Shown piece by piece: positions 8,828 to 17,370 of a stretch of 64,000 bases of DNA. Origin of the DNA: Chitinophaga tropicalis (GTDB taxonomy: Bacteria; Bacteroidota; Bacteroidia; Chitinophagales; Chitinophagaceae); the NCBI RefSeq assembly GCF_009758205.1, contig NZ_WRXN01000016.1, forward strand, positions 62,001 to 126,000, written 5' to 3'. Under the pieces are notes generated by a model. The model was given only the letters and a program-made list of their open reading frames with translations. It was not told where the DNA came from and did no database searches. How positions within the stretch are numbered: the first letter of the stretch is position 1; each line of letters starts with the position of its first letter. The translations under genes and the position numbers were made by a program.

Positions 8828-10067
8828 TTTTCAACATAATTTTAAGATCAACAATAAATTGGTTTTCAGCTTCGGTTATTTCCAGCTCGTGGTCTTCGGT
8901 ATACAATAGTTCCAGCCGTTTACGCACGTTCTGTAATCCAATTCCCCCTTTTTCCGCCACACGCTGACGGAAAAGGCTGTTTTCAACAACCAGTCTCACC
9001 TGGTTCTTCTCTATTGCCAGTGCAATGGCTATGAAAGAAGGCTCAGCATAACTGATCCCGTGTTTAAAGGCATTCTCTACAAAAGGTACCAGCAGCATCG
9101 GCTCTATTTTCAACCCTACCGGATTCCCCTGTACCGCATAATCCACTACAATGTCTTCAGGTAGCCTCAGGCGTTGAATATCAATGTAATCTTCCAGGTA
9201 TTGCAATTCCTGCTGCAACAGCACTTTATCTTCATTGGACTCATAGATCATGTACCGCATAATGGTTGACAGCTTCACAATAGCATGTTCCGTCTGTGCG
9301 GAATGTTTATGTGCCAGGGAATAGATAGTGTTTAGACAGTTAAAAAGGAAGTGAGGATTAATCTGTGACTTTAAAAATTTTAATTCGGCGTTTAAATTCT
9401 CCACTTTAAGGACTTCACGCTGCTGTTCACTCTTAAACCACTCCTGTGCAATCTTGATAAAACCACTCATAAAAAGCATGAGCAAGGCCGCAAAAACCGA
9501 TTTCCGGAATGTATCCGGGAAGAGTATGTAATCCAGGAAACCCGGTTCCTGCTTGTAGTTTATAAATTCTGCCCGTTTTGCCACCAGGGAATCACTGAGC
9601 ATTGCCGCATCAAATACAGGAACTTTGCCTTCCCTTTCCTCCCGGTGCCGCAACCTGCTTTCCAGCATATGATAACGGATAAACGGAGGCGGAGCCGGCA
9701 CCAATCCCTGATCGTCCCTGCTATGATGGGTACGGGCCAGCATAATCTCTTTGCCCGCATAGGTTTTCCAGAATACATATTCCGTCACGGCCTGCTGCAG
9801 GATGATCAGTACCAGGGTCAGCACCACGAAAGAAAGGTAGTAAACAATTTTTTTGACAGTGAAAAACCTGGGAATCAGCAGATAAAAGTTCAGGTAAAAC
9901 AGCCCTATCAGAAAGAGGTTATCCACAATTTCACGGACAAAGAACCAGGGATGCTGGATCCGGATCCTGTAGATGAAGAAAGGGAGAAACAGGAAGCAGG
10001 TCCAAACCAGAATGTGCAGCCCTACTTTGAATAACCGGTTCCTATAGAGTTGTTTTAAATTTATCAT
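8805..10067 (-). CDS. LytS-type sensor histidine kinase
   Basis: A 420-residue membrane kinase. Hydrophobic segments lie near residues 16-34, 48-66, 75-95 and 190-206. The third and fourth are separated by a roughly 95-residue non-membrane loop. The His_kinase (PF06580) domain begins near residue 228, with His239 in SQINPHFLFNCLN. An N-box (LVPFVENAFKHG) and a glycine box (GGIGLQNVRKRLELLY) of the HATPase domain follow. The kinase phosphorylates the regulator encoded immediately downstream in an overlapping frame. The signal is unknown. Confidence 0.93.
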   Translation of the reverse strand: MINLKQLYRNRLFKVGLHILVWTCFLFLPFFIYRIRIQHPWFFVREIVDNLFLIGLFYLNFYLLIPRFFTVKKIVYYLSFVVLTLVLIILQQAVTEYVFWKTYAGKEIMLARTHHSRDDQGLVPAPPPFIRYHMLESRLRHREEREGKVPVFDAAMLSDSLVAKRAEFINYKQEPGFLDYILFPDTFRKSVFAALLMLFMSGFIKIAQEWFKSEQQREVLKVENLNAELKFLKSQINPHFLFNCLNTIYSLAHKHSAQTEHAIVKLSTIMRYMIYESNEDKVLLQQELQYLEDYIDIQRLRLPEDIVVDYAVQGNPVGLKIEPMLLVPFVENAFKHGISYAEPSFIAIALAIEKNQVRLVVENSLFRQRVAEKGGIGLQNVRKRLELLYTEDHELEITEAENQFIVDLKIMLKNDQVYSR

Positions 10068-10243
10068 GTTGCCTTAAAGGGCGATAAACATACACTCAAT
10101 TCCGGTAAAGGAGCTGTTAAAATTTGTTAAGCAGACTAAAAGGAATGTTAAAATTTTGGAGATAAAGGATTCCTATATGGCCAAACACAGTACAGTGGCC
10201 AATATTACTATAAGTTACAATATTTACTTCGATAGCCTTAGTG

Positions 10244-10624
10244 CTACTCTACGCCGGCTATTTTCATATCCAGCAGTTCCTGCCGGGTAAGGTTAGGGAA
10301 ACGTCCCTCCCCTTTTCTCATTTTACTGGCGATGCACTCGCCCACTTTAAGGGCATCCTCCTTGCTCTGGAAGGTCTTCCTGCCCATAATTACCGGGATG
10401 ATCGTCTGTTCTATGAAGGTTTTAGGTCCGATATTGATCTTATACCCCCAACCTCCATTTTCCAGCTGAAACGGAATTACCGCAATGCTGTCCTGCATTG
10501 CGGTAACCGTAGTATGTTGATGTTCAGGCTGTTTGCTTTCCTGTTTCTGCCTGCAGGCTGTAAAAGAAACAACCCCGGTCAGGAACAATAAACTTGCAAC
10601 CTGTAAAGCGCCAGTTCTAGTCAT
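10244..10624 (-). CDS. DUF4907-type lipoprotein
   Basis: The preferred start at 10624 (MTRTGALQV...) gives 126 residues with a short signal peptide ending SFTAC, a plausible lipobox with the Cys as lipidation site. The C-terminal half carries the features of DUF4907: a GGWGYKI strand, TIIPVIMGRKTFQSKEDALKV and a LTRQELLDM end. Upstream in-frame ATGs at 10633 and 10666 would lie inside the Kelch gene and spoil the signal peptide. The start overlaps the Kelch stop by 8 bp. Pairing of a DUF4907 gene with a Kelch lipoprotein gene suggests a shared surface function; no activity is known to me. Confidence 0.8.
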   Translation of the reverse strand: MTRTGALQVASLLFLTGVVSFTACRQKQESKQPEHQHTTVTAMQDSIAVIPFQLENGGWGYKINIGPKTFIEQTIIPVIMGRKTFQSKEDALKVGECIASKMRKGEGRFPNLTRQELLDMKIAGVE

Positions 10625-11648
10625 TCGTATCATTTTCCTCAGTCGGCAGGAATTCGCGCAGGTCATCCAGGTTTGTAGAGCTGGAAATACCTGTAGATAC
10701 GAAACCTCTTCCTTTCACCGTGAAGCCAACAGCGGTAGTACGGCTGGAAGCATCAAAGGCAGTTTTCTCGTCCCAACGGTCATTGATCGGATCATATTCC
10801 CAGGTGGTAGAGCTGCTGCCGGTAGTTACATAACCTTTATTGTTGATAACGAAAGCTACAGCGCCATAACGGGCAATAGTAGTATAGTCGTCATCATAGG
10901 AGAAGTCTGTTGCGTTCTTGATCTGGCTTTTCTCATTCCACTGGTCGTTTGTAGCGTCATAAACGTACATACGGGTAGAAGTTTCAGAAGTACCGGTACC
11001 AGTTACAACGTAAGCGCTGTCATTGATAACGAAAGCCACCGCCTGTCTCCTCTTATCTTTCAGGGAGTTGGCAGGGGTCCAGCTGTCTGTAGCCGGGTTA
11101 TATTTCCAGAAATCGCTCAGGTAGCTGCCGCTTGAACCGGTAGTACCTGTACCAATGTAACCGAAATCTTTAATACTGAAACCAACTGCATAGTAGCGTG
11201 CTTCAGCAGAAGCGGGCATGCTGGCTTTCTGAGACCAGGAGTTGGTAGAAGGGTCGTATGCCCACATATCCTTTAATGCACGGTAAGCAGAGTCAAAACC
11301 GGTAGCTACATAACCTTTACCGGCAGCAGCAAAAGCGGAAGCACCGGTACGGCCCAGGTTATTGAACGGATCGTTAGGATCTGCCATGGTTGCGATCTGC
11401 TCCCAGTTATCCTTTACAGGATCATATTTATAGAAAGTACTTAATTTAGAACCTGCATCAGGGCCACCAAAACCGGTGCCCACATACGCTGTATCACCGA
11501 TCACAAAGCTAACGGCTTCCTTCCTGGCATCCCCTCTGAAATCAGCTCTTCTTACCCAGTTACCCAACTTTTCAGTATCGTCGCTCGATGAGCAGGAGGC
11601 TAACGTCATCGCCGCTAATCCCAGGAAACATACATTTAAATAGCGCAT
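10617..11648 (-). CDS. Kelch-repeat lipoprotein (galactose-oxidase-like beta-propeller)
   Basis: A 343-residue exported protein. The signal peptide ends in TLASC, a good lipobox, so the mature protein is lipid-anchored. The rest consists of about six Kelch-like repeats of roughly 50 residues, each with a Gly-rich strand (YVGTGFGG, YVATGFDS, YIGTGTTG, YVVTGTGT, YVTTGSSS, FVSTGISS) followed by a W-x-Y/F-D/N-P blade motif (WAYDPSTNSW, WKYNPATDSW, WEYDPINDRW). These predict a six-bladed propeller, probably for binding. No catalytic residues of galactose oxidase are recognisable. Confidence 0.9.
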   Translation of the reverse strand: MRYLNVCFLGLAAMTLASCSSSDDTEKLGNWVRRADFRGDARKEAVSFVIGDTAYVGTGFGGPDAGSKLSTFYKYDPVKDNWEQIATMADPNDPFNNLGRTGASAFAAAGKGYVATGFDSAYRALKDMWAYDPSTNSWSQKASMPASAEARYYAVGFSIKDFGYIGTGTTGSSGSYLSDFWKYNPATDSWTPANSLKDKRRQAVAFVINDSAYVVTGTGTSETSTRMYVYDATNDQWNEKSQIKNATDFSYDDDYTTIARYGAVAFVINNKGYVTTGSSSTTWEYDPINDRWDEKTAFDASSRTTAVGFTVKGRGFVSTGISSSTNLDDLREFLPTEENDTND

Positions 11649-11676
11649 AAGTTATTTTTACTTTTTTAATAGCTGC

Positions 11677-11702
11677 CAAAATTATCCGCCCTTGTTTAAG
11701 GG
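11677..11702 (-). promoter_or_regulatory. Likely promoter with an embedded inverted repeat upstream of the Kelch gene
   Basis: On the minus strand TAATTTTG (11684-11677) is a perfect TAnnTTTG element, 29 bases before the Kelch ATG. The inverted repeat CCCTT-gttt-AAGGG (11689-11702) lies in the spacer, where a repressor could act. No clean TTTG is seen at the -33 position. Confidence 0.4.
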
Positions 11703-11815
11703 AAATCATAAAATAGATATTTGGTTATTTTCACCAGACCAAACAGTATATTTTATCTGCCAATTGGTTTTTTCTCCACCAACTACCCTAGCTACCCCTG
11801 CAGTAGGATAAGGAG

Positions 11816-11858
11816 TACCTTTGGTAATTCGTCGATAAAATATGCCAATTGGCATATT
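11816..11858 (+). promoter_or_regulatory. Likely promoter and 20-bp perfect palindrome upstream of the DUF4270 gene
   Basis: TACCTTTG at 11816-11823 matches TAnnTTTG exactly. Just downstream, at 11839-11858, lies the perfect palindrome AATATGCCAATTGGCATATT, 41 bases before the ATG at 11900. Its core TGCCAATTGG also occurs at 11758-11767. The palindrome may be an operator or a hairpin in the 5' leader. No good TTTG is visible at -33. Confidence 0.45.
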
Positions 11859-11899
11859 AAATAAGCGGGAAGTTGGCTTCCTGTCTAAAATTGCGCTCC

Positions 11900-13246
11900 A
11901 TGAATAAAAGTATCCGCGCCAAAGTGGCCTCTAAATACCTGGCTTGTGCATTGCTGATCGCTGGCGCCTCCGCCTGCGACAAGAAAGGTTTTTCTTACGA
12001 TAATATAGTTGCAGACGATGGAACGGAATACCTCATCACAGATTCTGTAACGCTCAACATGAGCACCGTATATCTGGACTCCATTCCAACATCTGCACTT
12101 GGAGTGGCCCTCTGCGGTACCAATAACGATCCCGTTTTCGGAAAGATATCCGCTACCTCTTACTGGCAGGTAAAAGCATTCAGCGGTACTACCATCCCCG
12201 ATCTCGCCGTGTATGACTCCATGGTGCTCATGCTCCATCCCGCCCGCGGTGTGTATGGAGATACCCTGCTGAAACAACACGTAGAGGTATACCGTGTTAC
12301 CGAAGAGATCAAAAAACCTTCTACCAACACCTATTTATATAGTAACTATAGCTTCGCTACAGAATCTACCCCGCTGGGCAGCCGCGAAATGATCACCCGC
12401 CCCTACTGGGATACTGTATATAAAGTAAGATTAAGCGACGCACTGGGCAAAGAATTCTTTACCCTCAGCAAGAATAAATCACAGACCATCACAGACCAGA
12501 CAAGGTTCCTGGAATATTTCAGGGGTCTTGCCCTGAAACCAGGCGCCAACAGCCAGATCATCACTCCATACCCTGTTGGTGACTCCCTGAACCTCCGCAT
12601 GTACTATCATACGGATGGAAGCCAGATCAACCAGACATACGCTGACTTTGCAGTGTATAACCCTGCTTCTTCCACTTCCGTACAGTTCAATCATATAGAT
12701 TTTACACGCCCGCCCGGCTCTCCGCTGACTAACCTCAGCGCTACCAATAAAAGCCTGCCTTCCACCAGTTCAGGTAACAAGGTATTTGTACAGCCTCTCA
12801 CTCACCTGATAGCCCGTATAGATATGCCCTACCTGAGAACATTCACACAGTACCATGATTATACAAAGATCATGCGTGCCACGCTGACTGTACGCCCGGA
12901 AAGACTCACATACGTTTATCCTTATACATTGCCAGCCAACCTCGCTCTCTGCGAAATCAACAGCGCCAACGTAATTACGGATACCCTTACCTCCTCTCTT
13001 ACCGGCGCAGTACAATACGGCAACCTGGTAACCGACCTGGTATACAACGTGAACACTGCTTACACCTACGATATTACCAATTATTGCATTGCAGAAATAA
13101 ACAGTTCAGATGCCACTTCACGCGGACTTGCGTTAGTACCTCCAAGGTCAACCGGTCTGACACACTTTACGCGTGCTATACTCGGAGATGTTCAGCATCC
13201 GACAAACAGAGTTGAAGTAAAGATCTATTACCTGCGGTATAAATAA
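11900..13246 (+). CDS. DUF4270 family lipoprotein
   Basis: Translation from the ATG at 11900 gives 448 residues and a good signal peptide, MNKSIRAKVASKYLACALLI, ending in the lipobox GASAC. An upstream in-frame start at 11873 would extend the signal peptide without support. The mature protein is beta-rich with the DUF4270 pattern (TYADFAVYNPAS, IARIDMPYLRTF, ILGDVQHPTNRVEVKIYYLRY at the end). DUF4270 proteins are Bacteroidota-specific exported proteins of unknown role. The stop (TAA) overlaps the next possible ATG by one base, so it is co-transcribed with the outer-membrane protein gene. Confidence 0.88.
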   Translation: MNKSIRAKVASKYLACALLIAGASACDKKGFSYDNIVADDGTEYLITDSVTLNMSTVYLDSIPTSALGVALCGTNNDPVFGKISATSYWQVKAFSGTTIPDLAVYDSMVLMLHPARGVYGDTLLKQHVEVYRVTEEIKKPSTNTYLYSNYSFATESTPLGSREMITRPYWDTVYKVRLSDALGKEFFTLSKNKSQTITDQTRFLEYFRGLALKPGANSQIITPYPVGDSLNLRMYYHTDGSQINQTYADFAVYNPASSTSVQFNHIDFTRPPGSPLTNLSATNKSLPSTSSGNKVFVQPLTHLIARIDMPYLRTFTQYHDYTKIMRATLTVRPERLTYVYPYTLPANLALCEINSANVITDTLTSSLTGAVQYGNLVTDLVYNVNTAYTYDITNYCIAEINSSDATSRGLALVPPRSTGLTHFTRAILGDVQHPTNRVEVKIYYLRYK

Positions 13247-13266
13247 TGCAATCAAGAATTGACTAC

Positions 13267-14499
13267 ATGAAGCGACTACAATATACAACCGGTTTATGCG
13301 GCCTGATGCTGTTGTTTGGTGCAAAAGCAATGGCCCAGAGCGGTATTAATTCCCTTTACTCAGCGTACGGTATAGGCGATCAGGAAGAAAAAGATTATAC
13401 CCGTAACTATGGCCTCGGCAGCTCGGGTATTGCCCGCCGTTCAGATCTTTATCTTAACGAACTGAACCCGGCTTCCTATTCCGCTATCCCAAGACAGCAT
13501 TTTATCTTTGATGTTTCACTGCGCGGACAATCCGCTACCTACAAAGACGCCTCCTCTCTTAACCAGACTGCCGGCGATGTGAACATCAGACGCGTAGCCC
13601 TTGGCTTCCGTGCCAGCAACCGCTGGGGTATCAGCGCAGGCTTCGGCGCTTTCAGCACTGTCAATTATAAACTGACCTCTACCACCTATGTCGATACATC
13701 ACCCCAGCTTACCACTAAAGAAGGTAACGGCGGTATCAACAAAGTGTATATATCCAACGCGTTCAGACTCACCAAAAACTTTTCAGTAGGTGTGTCCAGC
13801 AACTTCCTGTTCGGACCAAACAACATCGTAACAAACGTAGGCGGTGATACCGTATCTACCAAAATACAGCGTTACGCATTCAACATCAACTTCAATACAG
13901 GCCTGCAGTACAGCGGCAAGATCAGTAAGAACTGGGTACTCGGACTGGGCGCCACTTACCGCTTCAAAACAAACATGAAATATGAGCGCTCCCTCATTAT
14001 CATGAACAGCAGCGAAACCACCCTGTTTGAAGACGATCTGGCCAAAGAAACCATCACCCTGCCTGAACAGTATGGTGCAGGTATCTCCCTGGGTAATGGT
14101 ACCTTTACCTGGGTAGCCGACTGGCGCAGGCAAATGTGGGCCGATACACGTAAAAGCACTACCGACTATCGCCTCGCTAACTCAGACCGCTACTCTACCG
14201 GTATCGAATACAGCAAAAGACGTACTTACGGCCAGCAACAACAGGAAGGCCTTGTATTACAGGGAGGTTTCTCCTACTACAATTCCTACCTCATTGTAAA
14301 TAATAACCAGATCAGGGACGTGTCAGGTACCTTAGGTGTTTCACTGCCCAGCAAAAACGGCGCACTGCGCTATTACTTAGGTATAGAAGTAGGCCAGCGC
14401 GGTACTACCAGCGCAGGGCTGATCAAAGAGAACTATGTGAATGCAGTATTTAATTTCACATTGAGGGATATCTGGTTTATCCGCAGAACATACGAATAA
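13267..14499 (+). CDS. Outer-membrane beta-barrel protein, function unknown
   Basis: Starting at the ATG at 13267 gives 410 residues with a clean signal peptide ending AMAQ; an ATG at 13246 overlaps the DUF4270 stop and adds seven residues. The mature chain has alternating amphipathic strands with aromatic girdles (GFRASNRWGISAGFGAF, YAFNINFNTGLQYSG, WVLGLGATYRFKT, ALRYYLGIEVGQR), resembling FadL-like or PorP-like barrels. The opening GINSLYSAYGIGDQ is common to a Bacteroidota protein family that I cannot name with certainty. A structural or transport role with its DUF4270 neighbour is an inference. Confidence 0.8.
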   Translation: MKRLQYTTGLCGLMLLFGAKAMAQSGINSLYSAYGIGDQEEKDYTRNYGLGSSGIARRSDLYLNELNPASYSAIPRQHFIFDVSLRGQSATYKDASSLNQTAGDVNIRRVALGFRASNRWGISAGFGAFSTVNYKLTSTTYVDTSPQLTTKEGNGGINKVYISNAFRLTKNFSVGVSSNFLFGPNNIVTNVGGDTVSTKIQRYAFNINFNTGLQYSGKISKNWVLGLGATYRFKTNMKYERSLIIMNSSETTLFEDDLAKETITLPEQYGAGISLGNGTFTWVADWRRQMWADTRKSTTDYRLANSDRYSTGIEYSKRRTYGQQQQEGLVLQGGFSYYNSYLIVNNNQIRDVSGTLGVSLPSKNGALRYYLGIEVGQRGTTSAGLIKENYVNAVFNFTLRDIWFIRRTYE

Positions 14500-14518
14500 C
14501 AGATCATCTTCAGATAAG

Positions 14519-14735
14519 AAAAAGGCTGTCTCAACAAGGAGGGCACTGAAAAAGTTCCCTTTAGAAAAAGCAGGAAGAAAAACACGAGCTAAAGGCTCTG
14601 AGAATCGCTTATTTCTTAGAAAAAGTATAATATTTCTCAAATATTGAAAGGAAAAGGGCTTGTACAAATAAAAATGTACAAGCCCTGATTTTATTGGCAC
14701 TTTTTCAGTGCCCTCCTCAACAAGACAGCCTTTTT
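14519..14735. terminator. Bidirectional terminator split by an inserted element
   Basis: The outer arms (14519-14531 and 14723-14735) are a perfect 13-bp inverted repeat with A/T-rich ends. If the element at 14539-14715 and one copy of its 9-bp flanking repeat are removed, they close on a five-base loop, giving an ordinary terminator between convergent genes. Confidence 0.7.
14539..14715. mobile_element. MITE-like element, 177 bp, inserted in a terminator loop
   Basis: Terminal inverted repeats of 17 bp are perfect: GAGGGCACTGAAAAAGT at 14539-14555 and its complement at 14699-14715. The element is flanked by 9-bp direct repeats CTCAACAAG at 14530-14538 and 14716-14724, as expected of a target-site duplication. 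It has no plausible gene. Near its right end is an internal hairpin of 12 bp (14655-14666 with 14675-14686). It must have been moved in trans by a transposase not present in this window; the IS family cannot be fixed from the ends alone. Confidence 0.75.
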
Positions 14736-14740
14736 TATTT

Positions 14741-16096
14741 CTATTCAGTCAGCAGATCACGGAACCAGTAACCGGAATCTTTAATTGTACGTTGCTGCGT
14801 ATCCATATCCACATGCACAAGCCCGAAACGGGCCTTATATCCCTCCGCCCATTCAAAATTATCTGTCAGCGTCCAGGCAAAATAACCATCTACACGCACC
14901 CCTTCCCTCTTCGCCTTCAGCACAGCTCCCAGGTACTCTTCATAATAACTTATACGGTCAGCATCATGTATCCTTCCATTAACCATACTATCTGCAAATG
15001 CGGCTCCGCTCTCAGTCACCATCAGGCGGGGCATATTACTGTAAGTCGCAAACTGTTTCAGCATACCATACATGCCCGCCCCACTGATCTCCCATCCCAA
15101 AGCAGTAACAGGCACCTTCCTGTAGCGGGCCTTTACCTCAGAAATCCCCACAACAGGCATAAAGGCATTACGGCGTATCACGAGCGGAAAGTAGGTCTGT
15201 ACGCCAATAAAATCAAAATCAAAAGCAAGCTGGTCCCAGTCTCGCCATAAGGCATACCTCCGCTCAATACGGCGTAACAGGGGAAAGTCGTTCACCGGGT
15301 ATCCCATGCCCAGCACAGGCTCCAGGAACAACCGGTTAAACAGCGCATCCGCCCTCCGGGCGGCCATTATATCACTCTCATTCTGCGTATAGGGTAGTAT
15401 GTGAGAGCACGAAAAAGCCGTGCCTATGTTAGCCCCTTCCCCTTCCTGCCGTATCACCTTCGCACCGGCTGCCTGTGCCAGCAAAGCATGATGAATGGCA
15501 GGGAAGAAATAAGACAAACCAAATTTTCCGGGGGCATGTACTCCCAGCATATATCCCAGGGAAGTAAATCCGAAAGGTTCATTCAGCACCACCCAGTTCT
15601 TTACTTTATGCCCATATTCCTTCACACAGATCCTTACATACTCTTCAAAGGCAAAGATCACTCCACGGTGACACCAGCCGCCTTTCATTTCCAACGCATG
15701 CGGAAGGTCCCAGTGGTAAAGGGTCACATAAGGAATGAGGCCCAGTTCAAGACAGGCGTCTATCAACCGGTGATAAAAAGCAATACCGGCAGGATTGACT
15801 TCGCCAATACCTTTAGGCAGGATACGCGGCCAGGAAATTGAAAAACGGAATACTTTGAAACCCAGCTGCTTTACAAGCAGCAGGTCTTCAGGATAGCGGT
15901 TATAAAAATCAGTGGCAGTCTGGGCGTGAGTACCATCCTTGATCTTACCTTTTCTGCCGGTAAAATCATCCCAGATAGACTTACCCTTGCCATCCTTTTC
16001 ATGGGCGCCTTCATTCTGAAAAGCCGAGATCGTCACTCCCCAGAGAAAGTCTTCTCCAAAATCCCGGCGGTGAAAAGGTGCAGTAAACTGTTTCAT
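14741..16096 (-). CDS. GH1 family beta-glucosidase
   Basis: A 451-residue (beta/alpha)8 glycoside hydrolase without an evident signal peptide, so probably cytoplasmic. It opens with the GH1 N-terminal signature (FLWGVTISAFQNEGA), contains FRFSISWPRILP, the acid/base Glu in VVLNEPFG, and the nucleophile Glu in LMVTESGAAF, where the usual TENG is TESG. The C-terminal W-T-L-x-D-N-F-E-W motif (FAWTLTDNFEWAEGY) completes the active site. Expected to hydrolyse beta-linked glucosides or related disaccharides. It stands alone, facing the outer-membrane protein gene. Confidence 0.94.
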   Translation of the reverse strand: MKQFTAPFHRRDFGEDFLWGVTISAFQNEGAHEKDGKGKSIWDDFTGRKGKIKDGTHAQTATDFYNRYPEDLLLVKQLGFKVFRFSISWPRILPKGIGEVNPAGIAFYHRLIDACLELGLIPYVTLYHWDLPHALEMKGGWCHRGVIFAFEEYVRICVKEYGHKVKNWVVLNEPFGFTSLGYMLGVHAPGKFGLSYFFPAIHHALLAQAAGAKVIRQEGEGANIGTAFSCSHILPYTQNESDIMAARRADALFNRLFLEPVLGMGYPVNDFPLLRRIERRYALWRDWDQLAFDFDFIGVQTYFPLVIRRNAFMPVVGISEVKARYRKVPVTALGWEISGAGMYGMLKQFATYSNMPRLMVTESGAAFADSMVNGRIHDADRISYYEEYLGAVLKAKREGVRVDGYFAWTLTDNFEWAEGYKARFGLVHVDMDTQQRTIKDSGYWFRDLLTE

Positions 16097-16249
16097 ATAG
16101 CCAAACAGCCTGCATTTTACAATAGTTTATCCGTTTAACCGATTATTTAATTGTTAAGGCGCTAACAATTCTTTCAAACTCCACATCAAAACTACACACC
16201 TCCAACGCCATAACTAGAAAATCACGATCAGAATTACGATCTTAGTTAA

Positions 16250-17302
16250 ATGTTTAACAACAACATACAACAATGGCTCGTATCAGCATGTGTACTCCTC
16301 TGCGCCTGCCAGGGCAACGGCACGCAGCACATGGCAGACAGCACAGCTACACCCGCCACCCACGCAACAGACACCCTGAACCCTATGGTACTGATACCGG
16401 GAGGCACCTTCATGATGGGCGCAGACGATGCCGCGGCCAGGAAAGATGAACAACCCCGCCACCAGGTAACGGTCGATAGCTTCTGGATGGATACGCATGA
16501 AGTGACCAACGCTGAATTTGCAGCTTTCGTAGCAGCTACCGGTTACATAACAACGGCAGAAAAACCGGTCAGTAAAGAAGAACTGATGCAACAACTCCCT
16601 CCCGGCTCCCCTGAGCCGGACAGCAGCATGTTACTATCCGGTTCCCTGGTGTTTACACCACCTTCCCACGCCGTTCCGCTGGATGACGTATCTCAATGGT
16701 GGTCTTTCGTAACAGGCGCCAGCTGGCAACATCCCGGCGGCCCCTCTACAGATCTGAAAGGCAAAGAACATCTCCCCGTTGTACATATTTCCTGGAACGA
16801 TGCACAGGCCTATGCAAAATGGGCCGGGAAACGCCTGCCTACAGAGGCTGAATGGGAATATGCCGCACGCGGGGGACTGAAAGACCAGCTTTATCCCTGG
16901 GGCTCAGAAGCTCTCACTACAGGAAAAGTAAAAGCCAATACCTGGAATGGGAATTTCCCTTATCAGAACACAGTGACCGACGGATACACCGGTACAGCGC
17001 CTGTTGGCAGCTTCGCTCCTAACGGCTACGGGCTGTATGATATGTCAGGAAATGTCTGGGAATGGTGTGCCGACTGGTATGACAGCCGTTATTATCAGCA
17101 GCCGGGTAATGGGGACCATCCCGGCGGACCGGCAACAGGCTACGATCCGGAAGAGCCCAATGTTGCCAAACATGTGATCAGGGGAGGTTCTTTTATGTGC
17201 TCAGATCAGTATTGCTCAGGTTACAGGGTCACGGCAAGAATGAAAACAACGCCGGAATCAGGGTTGGAGAATCTTGGTTTCAGATGCGTACGCAGCAAAT
17301 AA
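16250..17302 (+). CDS. Formylglycine-generating-enzyme-like (SUMF1) lipoprotein
   Basis: A 350-residue protein whose signal peptide ends in LLCAC, a lipobox, followed by an FGE-sulfatase domain from about residue 40. Landmarks: LIPGGTFMMGADDAA, DSFWMDTHEVTNAEFAAFV, RLPTEAEWEYAARGG, YDMSGNVWEWCADWY and LGFRC at the end. The FGE redox pair appears conserved: RGGSFMCSDQYCSGYR carries two Cys spaced as the copper-binding pair of true FGE, whereas many SUMF1-like proteins lack them. True FGE turns a sulfatase Cys into formylglycine. No Cys-type sulfatase is encoded in this window, so the client lies elsewhere or the activity is different. Confidence 0.88.
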   Translation: MFNNNIQQWLVSACVLLCACQGNGTQHMADSTATPATHATDTLNPMVLIPGGTFMMGADDAAARKDEQPRHQVTVDSFWMDTHEVTNAEFAAFVAATGYITTAEKPVSKEELMQQLPPGSPEPDSSMLLSGSLVFTPPSHAVPLDDVSQWWSFVTGASWQHPGGPSTDLKGKEHLPVVHISWNDAQAYAKWAGKRLPTEAEWEYAARGGLKDQLYPWGSEALTTGKVKANTWNGNFPYQNTVTDGYTGTAPVGSFAPNGYGLYDMSGNVWEWCADWYDSRYYQQPGNGDHPGGPATGYDPEEPNVAKHVIRGGSFMCSDQYCSGYRVTARMKTTPESGLENLGFRCVRSK

Positions 17303-17315
17303 AACATGTTTTAGT

Positions 17316-17367
17316 TTTAGCTGCACGCAGGCTCAAAAGCAGCCTTTTGGGCCTGCGGCAGACTAAA
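17316..17367. terminator. Bidirectional hairpin between convergent genes
   Basis: A 13-bp stem with one G-T pair (17327-17339 with 17344-17356) closes on a 4-base loop. Outer complementary segments (TTTAG/CTAAA and CTGC/GCAG) extend it to about 17316-17367. It fills the gap between the FGE-like gene and the M56 peptidase gene. Confidence 0.7.
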
Positions 17368-17370
17368 AAA

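Noticed and set aside
10177..10204. Hairpin around two TGGCCA palindromes after the DUF4907 gene, considered as a terminator
   Set aside because: No T-tract follows on the minus strand and the stem is short; it may be chance.
14377..14700. Minus-strand reading frame (107 codons) over the end of the outer-membrane gene and the MITE
   Set aside because: It crosses the mobile element and the real gene end, with no family features.
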